Positions 11,761 through 24,443 of a DNA stretch of 64,000 nt are shown here, piece by piece. Origin of the DNA: Biscogniauxia marginata. Lineage: Eukaryota > Ascomycota > Sordariomycetes > Xylariales > Xylariaceae. Position numbers and translations under genes: made by a program. The notes below the pieces were generated by a model. That model made no database searches. It had not been told where the DNA came from and worked only from the letters and a program-made list of their open reading frames with translations. The DNA is taken from NCBI GenBank assembly GCA_022695795.1, contig MU404143.1:62001-126000 (forward strand), in the 5' to 3' direction. Position 1 is the first letter of the stretch; each line of letters opens with the position of its first letter.

Positions 11761-13899
11761 GTTTTCTTTAAATTTTAGTTAGTTTTTTAATAAGGCGTTT
11801 TTTAATGCTAGTTTTAAAAGTAAAACATGGAATATAAAATGTATTTTAAATCTTTTTAATAATGCTAGTTTGTAGTTAATTTTCGAAATAACCTTTTTAA
11901 TTTTATATAGTTTTAACTTTTTAAACTTAAGTTTTTTGCTAAGCCGTTTTGTTTTAATTTAAGGTGTTTTTAATATTACGCCTTATTATTAACGGAGTAA
12001 ATAAACTATGTTTTTTTTCTTAAGAATTAGTTCTTTAATTCTTTTTTTGTTATAATACTTTATTATTTTATTTTAAATAAATTATAATTCTTTTTATAGC
12101 CGTTATTATACTGTTTAAACCTTTTTAGATAATATTTCTATTCTTGAGGCTTTTATTTTGACTTTTGGTGTTTTTATAAGTTTAATTAGTTGTTTTTAAA
12201 CTTCCGCTTTCTATTTATATATTGCCTTATATAGTGATATTTTTATGTTTTTGTTAACCGAAGTGTTATATATTATTTAAGTTATTAATAGTAATTCTAT
12301 TTAGTTGTTTATTTCCTAGTTAATATAGTTTTGTAAATACTGTTTTATTATTTAGTTTAGTTTCTTTATTTATTTGTTTGTTTGAGGATAATACGTTATA
12401 AATAACTTTTATTTAACTTTTATTCGTTTTATTAGGTTTATTTAAAATTTTAAAGTAAATAACTTATTTCTATTTAAAATAATGCGTTTCGATAATTCAT
12501 GTTTATTAATATATTTTCTTAAGAAATTAAAAGTTAGTTATTTTATTATGCTTGATTTGTTAAATAGTAAGAAGTAGATATATTTCGTGAGTTTATTAAC
12601 AATTACCTATATACTATTATAAGGTACTTTTATAGTAAGATCTTTTAACTTAAGGAGTTTCACTACGAAATCCCATGTAATTATATACTATGCTTTATTA
12701 AGTATTTAAGTTAATTATAATAATTTATATGGTTTATATTATGATGCTTTAGCCTTATTATAAACGTTATAATTCTTTATAATTCTTTTAATTATTTGTC
12801 ATATCCCTGGAAAATCGAATTCTTTTCAAAGTCGTTTTATCGTTTTGAAAATTCCTTAGTAACTATGTAGAGAATGTTTATGGAATTCTTTAACGAATTC
12901 GTTTTATATTCGTTTTAATATGTAAACCTTTTCCTTATATAAGAGAAATTCGTCGTTAGATCCTTGTTAAAATTATAATTGTTTTTCTTTTTAATTATAA
13001 TTTTCCTTGAAACGATGTTTTTAGTTTTTTATGTTAATTCGTATGTAAATTAATATAACTAATTCGTCATTTTGTTATTTAAATATTTAAATATCTCTTT
13101 TGTTGATTTTTGACTTATAATCTCCTTTTTTATTAAGTAAGTCTATTTAAACGTTTTCTTTTCCTTTAATATAATGGATTTTAAAATTAAAATTGAATAA
13201 AAAATTATTTAACGTTTATGTTTTTAATTAAGCGTTTATATTATTATGAATCGTGTAAGATTTTTGTGATTTAAATAAATATCGATAAGTTCTTTAGTTT
13301 CGTTAAGTTATAATTCTTATTTTTTAATGCTTTAATAACTATTAATAATTCCTTGTTATAAATTTGATAGTTTAATTTAGCACCGTGTAATGCCTTGAAT
13401 AGGTACGCAACTAAATATTATTTTTTATTATCTTTTAATTACTCTAGGATTGCTTTAATGGCGAAATTTAAGGCGTTTATCTTTAGTCGTTTCTTTTTAT
13501 TCTCGTTTAGAAGTTTACATATAACTTTATTAATTATAACTTTTTTTAGTTGTTAAAAAGCCTATTTAGCTTTTTTAATGAAATAAAAAGCTTCTTTTAT
13601 TTTCGCTAAGGTAATTAGTTTTGTTAATAATTTAGTTATTCGCTTGAAATCTTAGATGAGTTATTTAATATAATTAATAAAGCCAAGAAATGCGCATATG
13701 TTTATAATACTTTTAGGTTTTGGTTAATCCTTAATTATTATTTTTTTTCCCTTTTAAATATGGATTTCTCTTGGATTTATTATAAACCCTAAATAGTTTA
13801 GTTTTTTAATATGTTATTTACTTTTAATTAAATAAACGAGTAGGTTTACCTTTTTTAAGGCTTTTAATACTTGTTTTATATATTTCTTATGTTCTTTCT

Positions 13900-14070
13900 C
13901 GCTTTTTAAGTAAATTAGTATATCGTTTAAATAAATAAATATAAATATATCTAGAAATTTATAAAGGATCGTTATAATTATATGTTAAAATGTAATAAGT
14001 GCGTTAATAAGTCTAAACGGCATAACTTTGTATTTATAATATTTATATATTATTCGAAATGCGGTATATT
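13900..14070 (-). pseudogene. Reverse transcriptase remnant (Ty3/gypsy type)
   Basis: The minus strand decodes to 'KVMPFRLINALITF' (family consensus KVMPFGLTNAPATF), then after a gap 'KFLDIFIFIYLNDILIYL' (consensus KFLDIFVFVYLDDILIYS). The catalytic YLDD has become YLND, a G-to-A change. These two blocks identify the RT palm of a Ty3/gypsy element and fix the coding strand. The wider RT/RNase H region must span roughly 13-14.6 kb but is too decayed for me to delimit. Confidence 0.88.
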
Positions 14071-17000
14071 ATTTGTGTTTTTTAGTTATTTTAATTATGT
14101 AATAACTATTACGAAGATTTAATATTATAAAGATTTAAACTTTGCTAATTTGTCTTTTTATGAGTTTTATTAATAGTAATAAGTGTTTATTTTTTTTAGT
14201 TATTTTATTAAGGTGTCGGTAGTTAATTACTTGTCGTTATACTAAATTTCCTTTTTTATTAATACGTTATTTCTTGTTTTTATCGTTTTTTAGTACTATA
14301 ATTACTAGGTATTTTAACGAGGATTTTAATTCTCGAATATATTCTTTATTAAAATCCTTTTAAATTTCTTTTTATAGTGCTTTTTATTTTTCTTAATTTA
14401 TAAGATATATTAAGAATAGTTTTAGTTATTTTCTTTTCTTAAAGTGGATTTAGTGGTTTTACTAGTTATGTTTTAGTAATTCTTTTTTTATTTTGTTTTT
14501 AAATAATTTATAGAAACAGAGGTACTTACGTAATAATTTTTTTATTAAATTTTTAGGCTTGGTTACTCGAATTATATAGGCGATATGTTTCGTTTTTATA
14601 TCTGTTTTTCTAGAGTTATTTATAATACTTATTTCGTAACTTATAATAATTAACTCCTTTTGTTTTTAATCCTAATAAAGCGTGTTTATTTCGAAATTTA
14701 TTTATAAATTGTTTTTTTAAACTAATTCATTTTTAGTATTATATCGTGACTTAATATATATATAATGTTAAAAATGACTTACTTAAGATGTTTTTAAATG
14801 GTTACCAAGAAAGAGATTATTTCTTTTAACACTTTATTATTTTTATAACTAAATATATATTTTTCGAAGTTTCGTAATTAATATGAACTTTGTTTATATA
14901 TTTATAATATTTTATTCTTTTAAGTTATCTCAATTAAAATATAGCTTTTATTTATTTTTAAGTTTATAAGGGCTTTATACTTCTTTTTATTATACCTAAC
15001 TTTGGTTATAATGGTATTATTAAGTCTTAACTAGACTTTATATAAGGACTTATTATTTATGGCTTCTCGCTGCCTTACTAGTGAGAACTTTTATCGTTTT
15101 TTGGTTTTCCACGTCCCTTCTTTTTTGGGTTTCTTTAAGTCGCTACGGCCTAGATGTCTTTCTATTTTTAGGCTTTTATAAAAACGTGTTTTTAGTAATT
15201 ATTATTTAAATAATTTCTTTAATTACTTTTCATGTAATAAAGAGTAAAAGGTTTATTTTTTATATAGAATTTTGTATATTAAAACTTTAATTCTTTTTTA
15301 AGGGCCTTTTTATAGTTTATATTTGTTTTCTTATTAACTCGAAATCTTTTAAGGTTTTAAATTATTTTCGAATAAAAGGTATAATTCTCGAATTTGCTTA
15401 TTAAGAGTAACTTAATATCTTTTTATAGGTTTATATTAATTTTTAGAAACTCTCCCTTTTTTTAATATATATTTTAATAATTTGTTTATAACTTAGTTTA
15501 GTTATACGTGTTTTTATTTATTGTTTTGTTAAGTGCTTTTTTATAAAGCCGAATAAATTAATATTATATTTAACTTGTTTTTTAAGTTATTATAAAAGAC
15601 ATAATCCCTTTTATAATTCTTATAATTCTTCCTCGATTTCGTCTTTTTCGAAACCCGTTTCGAGTAAATTGTATATATCGCATAGTATTAAAGTATAATA
15701 TATATAACCCTTAGTAATTACTTCGCGGCTTTTTTCGGAGCTTAGGTAAAAATAATATGCTTTAAAATAATGTGATTATCGTGAGACGTTGTTATAAATA
15801 TATTTATTTTCTTTTATATTATTATTTTTTAGTTTTTAAGGATAATAACTAGTTTTATCCTTAAAAATTTTATGTATTTAATAAGTGTCATTAATATAAA
15901 AGCTTTAATGTAACGATATATATTCCTTTTTCGGTTATTTTTCTATTTTTAGCTTTATTTTAGGTTTTTTGCTTAGTAGCTTATTAAGCTAGCTAGCATT
16001 ATTTAAGCTTTAATAAATATCGCAATTATTATTTATGTAAAACCTCCGGTTTAAACTGTTATGCTGGCTTTTTCTTTAATAAGTTTCGCATTTATTGTTA
16101 TTATAATGGCTTTAATGTAATTCATCATAATTTAACTTAATTTTTAAGTCGTATCTTAGTTTATAAGTATTATATTTGTATAATAATTCGCTTTTATTAT
16201 ATCCTTGTTTAGTTTATTTTAGCGTAAGGTACTTTAAATATAAATAGTTATACTTTAAATAGTTTTTGTAGTTAACTTAATAATCTTTATAACTTTTTTT
16301 ATAAGGACCTCCTCATTTTTCTCTGCCTTAATAATAATAATAATAAATACTTGGTTTATTTCTTTGTTATTTTCGAAATGAATTTTTACTTTAAAGGTTC
16401 TTTTCTCGGGTTAAAAAATCTTTTTTATTTTTAGTTTTTGTTTTTTAAGACTTCGATATTCGTTTTTATAGTGTTTTTTTTATAGTTAAAACACTTAATA
16501 GTTAATTTGTTTTATTTCTTTTATTCTTTTTAAGTAGCGTTAATTTTAATGAGGTTTAACTTAGTTCTAGTGCTTTTCTTTATTCCGGCACCACTTTTAT
16601 AATTTCCTCTTTTTTGCTGCTCGCCGTTCCTTCGTTATATTGTCTTTTTTTTTTAAGGTACCGTTCGAAGTTTTCGTTATTAATGGTAATTACTATTATA
16701 ACGTAGTTATTAAATTTTCTTAGGTTTCTTTCTTTATATAAACTTGTTTTATATAGCTTATCCTTTATATAGTTTTTTAATCCTTAATAAAATAAGTAAT
16801 ATAAGCTTTTAATAAGTAGTTATAATTAACTTGCGAGTTTCTTAAACTTAATAACGTAATTTAAAACTTTTTTGTTTTGTCGTAATTTATAAAGTTAAGC
16901 TTTGGCTTGTTACTTAAAAATTAAGTTATTAAATATAAACCTAAATTGTTTTTTAAACTTTTTATAATTCTTAAAAACCTTCTTTATATCTCTTTAGGCG

Positions 17001-17636
17001 TTTAATTCGTTTTTAAATAATTTTTTAATACTAGTTAAAACCAAGTTAAAGCAGTTTTAACGAAGAGCTAAGATACCATGAGAACTTTTTGTTTTTTAAT
17101 AGTAATTATTTTGTGATAAAACCGTAAATAAATTCCGGCTTAAATTAAAAATCCCTTTAAATCGCTCGACTTATTATATTTATTAAATATAATTAATTTA
17201 AAACCTTTTATATCGAGAGTCGTTATATTGTTTTCGTCGTTTAAGTTATTAAAATCGCTATCGTTTAAAAGTAGTTTTAATTATTTATCTTTAAGAGGTA
17301 AAGGTTATTTTGCTTATTTATTTTCTTTTTTAAGTGTTTTTTCTTTCTTCTTTTTTTTTCTTTAAATGATTCTTCTTATTAAGCTTTCGAGGTGTTCTTT
17401 TAAGACTCTTTTTTAGTTATAATTATAATTAATTTTTATATTGGTTTTTTTAAATCTTTTTATTATATCGTAAAAAAATTTAAAGTTTTCGTTTGAAAGC
17501 TTGTTAATTGTTATTTTTTTACTTGTTTTTTTTTGTTACTCTTTAGTTTTAAGGGGTATACTTATCTTGAGACTTGTTTAATCGAGAGTCCTTTTTTTTA
17601 AACTAATATTAAGTATTAATTAAAGAGCTATTAAAA

Positions 17637-18115
17637 TGTAACGAACCTCTTTATATATTCCTAGTTAACTAACTTTATAAGTAAGTACGTATTAGGTTTT
17701 TTTAATTTAAAGGTAATAATAAATTAAGATTAATTCAAGTGATTTATAATGTTTTATTCGTTAAAGAGATTTTAAGGTACTTTTATTATAATGTTAAAAA
17801 GTGATTATAATTTTAAATTAATAACTAAGGAACTAGAATAAATAACTAGATATATATGAAATCTTATCTTTTTTATACTCATTCTCTTTAATATATATTT
17901 TTCCCGTTTAATATATTAAATACCTCTAAATCTAAATAAATCTAGAGATTAACTTAGATTTATCGTTTTTAATTTGTCTTAATTAATAGATTGATATAGA
18001 TTTAATATCACGTGATGTTGCATAGAATATGTGCTGTCCCCATAGTTTCACACATTTTTGGTCCGTGTTCCGACACCCTTATTAAAGTTCCTTTTAACAG
18101 AGTCGACTTGTAACA
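17637..18115 (-). repeat. Right LTR of chromovirus (5' LTR in coding orientation)
   Basis: A 479-bp direct repeat of 10460-10938, starting TGTAACGAACC and ending CTTGTAACA. It should carry the promoter for minus-strand transcription. Its outer (right) part keeps clear GC content ('gtccgtgttccgacaccc') where the other LTR is AT-converted, while its inner part is more decayed. Confidence 0.92.
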
Positions 18116-18120
18116 GCGTA

Positions 18121-19660
18121 TTATAATTAGTTTAATTATTTTTTCGAGACCTTTTTTTATTATTATTAATTATAATATTTTATTTATATTAAATATTTTT
18201 TTTATTTATAATTACTTATTTTTAGTTTTATATTATTTATTAAAAATATAATTTATTTCTTAAAAACGAGTAATTTTATCTCGTAATAAAACTACTTTAT
18301 ATATTAATAATAAAATAGTATTTATAATATTTATAATAAAATAAAATTATAATAATATCTCGCAAATTATTATAAATATTTTAATTTCTTAAAACATTTA
18401 ATTTATATTAAAATTAAAAAAAAGTATATACGCTTTTTATATAAAAATAATATAATAATAACCTTTTTTAAATTAAAAAAAACTAATTTAATTATATAAA
18501 ACTTAATTTATATATTTAAAATAATTATTATATACTTTTTTAAAAATATTAAAATATATAAAATTAAAAAGTTATAATTTATATAATAAATAATTAAATA
18601 TATAAAATATAATAATATTAAAATTTTTATAACATTTTTCGAATTTTATAAAATAATAACTTTCGTAATTATTTAGAATTAATAAGCGTTTAAAACTTTA
18701 TATTTAATTTTTAATATAAAAATTAAAATGTTTTATAAATTTTATATTAAGCTTATTTATTATTTAATTATTATTTATTTTTTATTTTTTATTTTTTAAT
18801 AATAATAAATAATTACGAATTATAAAGTTAAATACTTTTTTCAATTAATATAATAAATAATAATATAATAAAACTATTAATATTAATAATTTAAATAATT
18901 ATAGCTTATTTTTATTTTTTTATTAAACTTATTAAAGTTATTTATATCGTTTTATATTTATTATTATTATATTAATTTAAATAATTATTTTAAATATAAA
19001 CTTTATTTTATTAAAATTTAAAATTTTATAATTGTTTTACGTATTAATTTAAACTATTTTTAATATATATTTAAGTTTTCGTATAAAGCTTTTTAATTCT
19101 TTATTTATTTATTTAAACGCGTTTATAATAATTTTTTTCGACGCGTCTCGCGTTATATTTACATAATAAAAGGTTTATTATCACGATAATATAACTTAAA
19201 CGAAAAAAAAATTATTATTTATTATTTTTTCGTAAAACGTAAATTTTTAAATATTTAGTTTTATAATTAATTATATAATTATTTTATTATTTTATTTTTA
19301 TAATATTATACGAGAAACATTATAAAGTATTATTAACTTATAATAACTTATTTTTAAATAATATTATTAATATTTAAAATAAGTAAATTATTAATTTTTT
19401 ATTTTTTTACGCGTTTTAATAATAATAAAAAGTATATTATTTATAAATTAGTCGGTTTAAATTACGCGTTAAAAAACTAAATACTTAATATAAAAAAGGT
19501 ATTTAGTTTTTAAAACTAAAAACTAAAAAAAAATATAAATAATAATAATTATTAATTAATTTTAATATTACGTAAGTATTTTTTAATAATTAAAACTATA
19601 AAAGTTATAAAAATTAACTTACTCGCTTATATAACTTAATTATTTATAAAACACGTTATA
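18121..19660. repeat. Right part of the older element interrupted by the chromovirus
   Basis: The sequence from 18121 ('ttataattagtttaatt') continues the family copy seen at 56530-56843, where there is no LTR element. It ends near 19660 with an inverted copy of the terminal unit found at 10086-10300, including 'acttactcgcttatataa' and 'aaaacacgttata'. The ends of this interrupted element are therefore inverted relative to each other. No coding remnant is recognisable. Confidence 0.6.
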
Positions 19661-19906
19661 ACTAATTTAATTATATATATTATATTATTTCCGTTTAATT
19701 ATTACTTTTTAAAACCTTTTTTTATTAATTATAATATTATCTTTTTTAACTTATAAAATTATTTCTTTTTTTATATTAATTTTTTTTATAATTATTTATT
19801 TTTAGTTTTACGTCGCTTATTAAAAATATAATTTATTTCTTAAAATTACTTTATATATTAATAATAAAATTATTATAAATTTTTTAGCTTTTTAAAATAT
19901 TTAACT

Positions 19907-20320
19907 TAACATGTCTTATAAGCGAGTAAGCCACTTAATTTCTTATATAAAATCGACTTTTTTTAAAAAAAAATTCATAACTTTGCGCGTAAAAGTCGTA
20001 AAAACTTCGAACATTTTTTATTAATTATATAATTATACGGTTTAACTAAAAGTAAAATCGAAAAAATATTTTTTAAAAAATGCAAAAAGAAAACACGTAA
20101 AAATTAAAATTAAAATAAAACGTATAAACCTTTTTACATATTTCTTTATATATTTCATTTTTTTTAGTTATATTTTATAATTATATAACTAAAAAAAAAA
20201 AGGCTCGAGATTTTTACGATTTTTACGCGTAAAGTTATGAGTTTTTAAAAAAGTCGATTTTATATGGGAAATTAAGTGGCCTACTCGCTTATGTGGCTCA
20301 CTCACTTATAAGACACGTTA
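19907..20320. mobile_element. Foldback MITE, copy 1
   Basis: A 414-bp element with long terminal inverted repeats. The left end is TAACATGTCTTATAAGCGAG and the reversed right end is TAACGTGTCTTATAAGTGAG. Further blocks are shared in inverted order: 'GCCACTTAATTTC', 'TATATAAAATCGAC', 'CATAACTTT.CGCGTAAAA' and 'TCGTAAAAA'. The right arm has an extra copy of a 'CCACATAAGCGAGTAGG' type motif. There is no coding capacity. Close relatives lie at 59183-59595 and 36887-37245, so this is a mobile non-autonomous family rather than a chance palindrome. Confidence 0.85.
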
Positions 20321-20639
20321 TAAAAATGTTTATTATTATAATTATTATTTTAAATATATAAATTAAGTTTCGCGTTATTAAATTAATTTTTAATTTAAAA
20401 AGGTTATTATTATATTATTTATATAAATAATAAGTATATTCTTTTAATTTTATTATAATTAAAAAGAAATATAAAAAAGCTTTTTTATAAATATTTAAAT
20501 AATTATTAATAAAAATGTTTTAAAAAGTACTAATTAAATAAAAATTATATAACTAATATATATTTATAAATAAATTAAAAAGTGTTTAACGATTTAAAAT
20601 TTAAAAAAATTAAAAAAATTTTATATATTATTTTTAAAA

Positions 20640-20990
20640 GGTTTTAATTTAAAAATTTAATTAATTAATTAATATAAAATATTTATTTTTAAATTATAAA
20701 ATTAAATATAATTATTTAAATAATTATTATTTATTAATTTCAATAATATATGAATAATTTTTAATAATTAAAATTATAATAATTACGAAAACCATCTTAT
20801 TTACTTACGTGGCTTACTCACTTATAAACGACGTTATAACTATTTATTTTTAATGTTATATTACAATGTAAAATCTGTGTCTTTTTATTCGAGGCTCTGC
20901 ATTTTATTAAATTGTTGCGGTGCCCCGAGTAGAGTGGCTTACTCGCTCGGGTGGTTCACTCGCTTGTGGGAGACGTCAAGTCTTCTTGCA
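20640..20990. repeat. Terminal fragments of the same inverted-repeat families
   Basis: 20720-20855 repeats the right-end sequence seen at 19560-19655, ending 'cttactcacttataaacgacgttata'-like. 20930-20985 carries 'gtggcttactcgctcgggtggttcactcgcttgtggg', a much less RIP-damaged version of the MITE end. These mark the right border of the AT-rich block and show the undecayed, GC-containing form of the terminal motif. Confidence 0.6.
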
Positions 20991-21656
20991 AATTAGTTTT
21001 TCGTGTTCTCTCTTACGCACTGCCTTAAAATGGAGCTCGTGCTTTCGATAAATTATACCTGGGTGGGTAGGTAGGTGTGTGAATTTAGTCTCGCATATAA
21101 ATCATGGTTCTCTATCGTCGACTTAGCCAGCGAGCTCTGATCCCGCCTTGATTATTTAAACGCAAGAAACAACCAGTCCAGATAGCTGGCTTTCTATCGT
21201 CTTAAATAAAAGAGCTGTGTATGAGAGCATAATACCTGTTAATAGAGTTGCTGCGGTCATCCGAGGATTGGCCCACCTTGACCTGCCTTGGCTCTTCCCA
21301 GGATGATCTTAATCACGAAGCGCAACCGCTACGGATCACTCTGTGGCCCAGTTTAGATGAGGCCCAAATTATGGTTGTCGACGCTCTAATAGAATAATGG
21401 CACCTCCCATTGCTTATGCTACAAACGTCCTACGCTCAGAAAACGCAATCACCAAGCACTGGAAATGACTTGACAAATTGTCTTGTAGCAAGATTATTCG
21501 ATCCATCCCCATAACAGATTCTGAACCGCGAAAGAACAGCCCGCAACCGCAACTCATGAAGATTCCCCCTTATAACGGTTACAAAACGCCACTTATCGCC
21601 CGCAAAACCCCCTTCACAGCCAGCGCTTCCAAGTCGTTACTCAACACCAACCCACT
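20991..21656. other. Intergenic region upstream of the subtilase
   Basis: Normal-composition DNA between the AT-rich block and the subtilase ATG. No gene recognised. A short plus-strand frame near 21478-21666 has no domain and abuts the subtilase start. The promoter of the subtilase must lie here. Confidence 0.5.
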
Positions 21657-23160
21657 ATGCGTGTAACGGCACTCCATAGTGCTCTGATAGCCATCGGCCT
21701 CAGCCTCGTTTCCGCTGGCGCCGACGCCGACGCCGACGGTGTCATCATCCCCAACGAGTACATAGTCACCTTGAGGAGCGGCATCGATCTAGACGCGGTG
21801 ACGCAGCATTTGGACTGGCTCGACGGGCTTCTCTCATCCATCACCAACAACACCCTGTTGGCGAACCTGACGGCGGCAGCGACGGATGAGCTAGAATTTG
21901 GAGTAGAGACGGTCGCGAGGGTCCTCAAGCGCTGGAACATCGGCCACTGGAATGCCTATGCGGGTGTCTTCGATGTCGCAACGGCCGCACAGATCGGCGC
22001 GCTCGATATTGTTGAGACTGTCGAGCCGGACCGCGAGATCAGTGCCGACGGGGGACAGGAAGTCACACAGGTGGGCGCTCCCTGGGGCCTCGGCACAATC
22101 TCCCACCGCGAGTCGGGACACTACGATGAGTACGTGTTCAACTCGGCGGCTGGCGAAGGCACGTACGCGTATGTTCTCGATAGTGGCGTGCGAACCACTC
22201 ACGAGGAGTTCGAGGGCCGGGCTACGTTTGGGTACGATGCTACGAACGACTCGTTTAATGGGGATGAGAACGGTCATGGTACACGTAAGTGGTTTCGAAT
22301 CTTACCCCTTCCTCTTGAGTCGTTGATATCCATTGCCCTGATAGGCTCCCAATCCTAGTGATGCCATCCTCCTTCTTCCTATAGTGGCCGCTTAGCTCGA
22401 AGGGACAATACTATCGTACCCGGCGGCCCGTTAACTTAAAGAGCAACCTGTTCCCGCTAATCCCACGAACCATCAAACAACAGACGTCGCCGCCACCATT
22501 GCAGGCAAGACCTTCGGCGTGGCCAAGAAGGCCAACATAATCTCGGTGAAGATCCTCAAGGGCCCAAAGGCGCGCGGCAAGGTCTCCCAGATGGTAGACG
22601 GTATCCACTGGGCAGTGGAAGACATCCGGGGCCGCGGCCGATCCTGCGTATCGGTCATCAATATTAGCGCCTCGACCAAGCTCAGCACATCTCTGAACAG
22701 TGCCGTAGCCGCTGCTGCCGCCGCCGTAACGGGCGGCGGTGGCGAGAGCGGCAGCATCCTGACGGTCACAGCGGCAGGAAACTGCTACGCGAACGCGTCG
22801 GCGTACTCGCCCGCGTCGGTGCCGGAAGCGCTCACCGTAGGGGCCGTGGGCCCTGACGGCACACGTGCCCAATTCAGCAACTACGGTGACGCCGTGGATG
22901 TGTTCGCGCCCGGGGTGGGCGTGCTGTCAGCCGGGCCGCGCAGCGACACGGACACTGCGTGTCTCGACGGCACGAGCATGGCTACGCCGTATGTTTCGGG
23001 CCTGGCGCTCTACCTGAAGAGCCTTGTGCCCGAGCGGACGAAGACGCCAGAAGAAACGGTGCGGCTCATCAAATATTTAGCCACGGAGGGCGCGGTCGCG
23101 GATACGAGGGGCGCGCCTAGTTTGTTGGTGTTCAATGGCCATGGCGACGAGAAAGTCTAG
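21657..23160 (+). CDS. Secreted subtilisin-like serine protease (proteinase K type, S8A)
   Basis: Two exons, 21657-22284 and 22484-23160. The 199-bp intron has donor GTAAGT and acceptor CAG and splits the second His codon of 'NGHGTH'; the product is 434 residues. Residues 1-23 look like a signal peptide. About 30-130 is an I9-type propeptide ('EYIVTLRSG...'), after which the mature enzyme would begin near 'QVGAPWGLG'. The catalytic triad is complete: Asp175 ('YVLDSGV'), His207 ('GHGTH') and Ser374 ('DGTSMATPYVSG'), with the oxyanion Asn309 ('AAGN'). Such enzymes are extracellular or vacuolar endopeptidases used for nutrition and, in pathogens, host penetration. It is the first intact gene right of the AT-rich block. 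Confidence 0.95.
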
Positions 23161-23599
23161 AGCTACCGCAGTCAAAGTAGTTTCCCGAGCCCGAGCAAGA
23201 GGCGATGTCGTTGAAGCAAATCCCCTACATAATTCATTGATTGATTGATGATTGCTATACCTTATATAATTCGGTGTTAAAACTCAACCAGGTTCATAAG
23301 CATTTCACCTGACTGGCTACCTATAACAGTTTGTACCAGATTGTGAACAAAGTTTCCAGAGGAGTACATATTCTGGCAATCTGAGGAACCACGACTTGTA
23401 CACCTTTCAGGGGTGAGCTAGGTTTAGGTATGGCATGTATAGATCCATTTAGACAATAGTACGGTTGCACATAGAAAGGGCTTTCCCACTGCGTAGGGCT
23501 AACTAATGCGCTCAGAATCAGGTCCATTCACTTAGCCCGTAACATCACGGCCCAGCCTTTCCTAATGTACACCCGCAATGAGTTCAGCACCGTCCTTTC
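23161..23599. other. Convergent 3' region between subtilase and MnSOD
   Basis: Both flanking genes end here, so it should hold two 3' UTRs. A small minus-strand frame at 23321-23527 shows no recognisable domain. Confidence 0.5.
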
Positions 23600-24443
23600 T
23601 CACGCCTTCTCTAGCCGCTTGGAAACGGTGCCCCAATTAATGACGTTCCAGATGGCGTTGAAGTATTCGGCCTTGCGGTTCTGGTACTGTAGATAGTATG
23701 CGTGCTCCCAGGCATCGATGCCTAGGAGCGGAACGTAGTTGCCAGTGACGGGGTCTTGGTTTGGCCGGGTTATGACCTGCAGAGTGCCGGCCGTCTTGTC
23801 CTTCGCCAGCCAGGCCCAACCGCTACCCTGGATTCCAGCCAGAGCGCTGTTGATCTGCTTCTTCAAGGTGTCGAAGGAGCCAAAGTCTTTCTCAATGGCG
23901 GACTACCAGAGCAGGTACATGTCAGGTTGGTTCTCATTATTTTTCACCTGGCCTGGGGGTCCTGCAAGCGGCGCACAACATACCTTCAGGGCGCCCTCAG
24001 GCTCACCACCTCCTCCCTTGTTATTCGGGGCTAGGTTCTCCCAGAACAGTGTGTGGTTGGTGTGGCCACCGCCGTGGAAGTTAAGCAGAGGCGCAAGAGA
24101 GGCAGCCTGTATCTCGTTGCCTTTTGCCTTGGCATCATCGATGGATTCCAAAGCACTATTCAGTCCATTAACGTAGGTCTGGTGGTGGCCCTTGTGGTGG
24201 AGTTCCATGATCTTGCCCGAGATGTAGGGCTCAAGGGCTCCGTAGTCGTCTAGTGGGCTCGAGTTAGCCAATCGACTGACATCGGGTACTTGACACGCCG
24301 ACCGGCTTACAGGAAAGGTCCGGCAGCGTGGCCTTGCCTCTGGTGAAGGATGTGCTGGCTAGGGTAGCGACGGCGGGCTTCATGGAGCTGGCCCGTAGAG
24401 CTGCCCGTACGGTGGGCGCTGATCGGAAGAGCGTCGTGGCCAT
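23600..24443 (-). CDS. sod2: Mitochondrial manganese superoxide dismutase
   Basis: Three exons on the minus strand: 24443-24311, 24249-23984 and 23902-23600. Introns are 61 and 81 bp with GTAAG and GTATG donors. The product is 233 residues. Residues 1-35 are an Arg/Ser/Ala-rich mitochondrial presequence ('MATTLFRSAPTVRAALRASS'); the mature domain starts near 'ATLPDLSYDYGALEPYISG'. The metal ligands match the Mn/Fe family: His62, His110 ('HTNHTLFW'), Asp196 and His200 ('DAWEHAYYLQY'). A Gly-rich insert ('NKGGGGEPEG', 121-130) is typical of fungal MnSOD. It dismutates superoxide in the matrix. It shares a divergent intergenic region of about 830 bp with psf3. Confidence 0.96.

Larger units (their letters stand above)
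10460..18115 (-). mobile_element. Ty3/gypsy chromovirus, RIP-decayed LTR retrotransposon
   Basis: A 7656-bp element bounded by two directly repeated LTRs of identical length (479 bp) and flanked on both sides by the 5-bp target duplication GCGTA (10455-10459 and 18116-18120). A purine-rich tract next to the left LTR and the decoded protein remnants show that it is coded on the minus strand. Reading through RIP stops, reverse transcriptase appears near 13905-14060 and a chromodomain near 11620-11755, in the order expected of a chromovirus whose polyprotein ends with a chromodomain. The element is dead: every frame carries many TAA/TAG codons. The related block at 56521-56545 preserves the empty target site. 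Confidence 0.93.
9600..20990. repeat. AT-rich RIP-decayed block of nested transposable elements
   Basis: About 11.4 kb with extreme AT content, no intact reading frames, and pervasive TAA/TAG codons where Gln, Trp or Arg codons would be expected. Nested parts are annotated separately: two tandem terminal-repeat copies (9778-10455), a chromovirus (10460-18115), the right part of the interrupted older element (18121-19660), a foldback MITE (19907-20320), and further right-end fragments up to about 20985. GC content returns abruptly after about 20870. The pattern is that of a silenced, RIP-mutated heterochromatic island. Confidence 0.9.

Noticed and set aside
16440..16510. Gag CCHC zinc knuckle in the chromovirus
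   Set aside because: A minus-strand 'KCFNY..' stretch is suggestive, but several bases would have to be missing to make a standard knuckle, so I did not annotate it.
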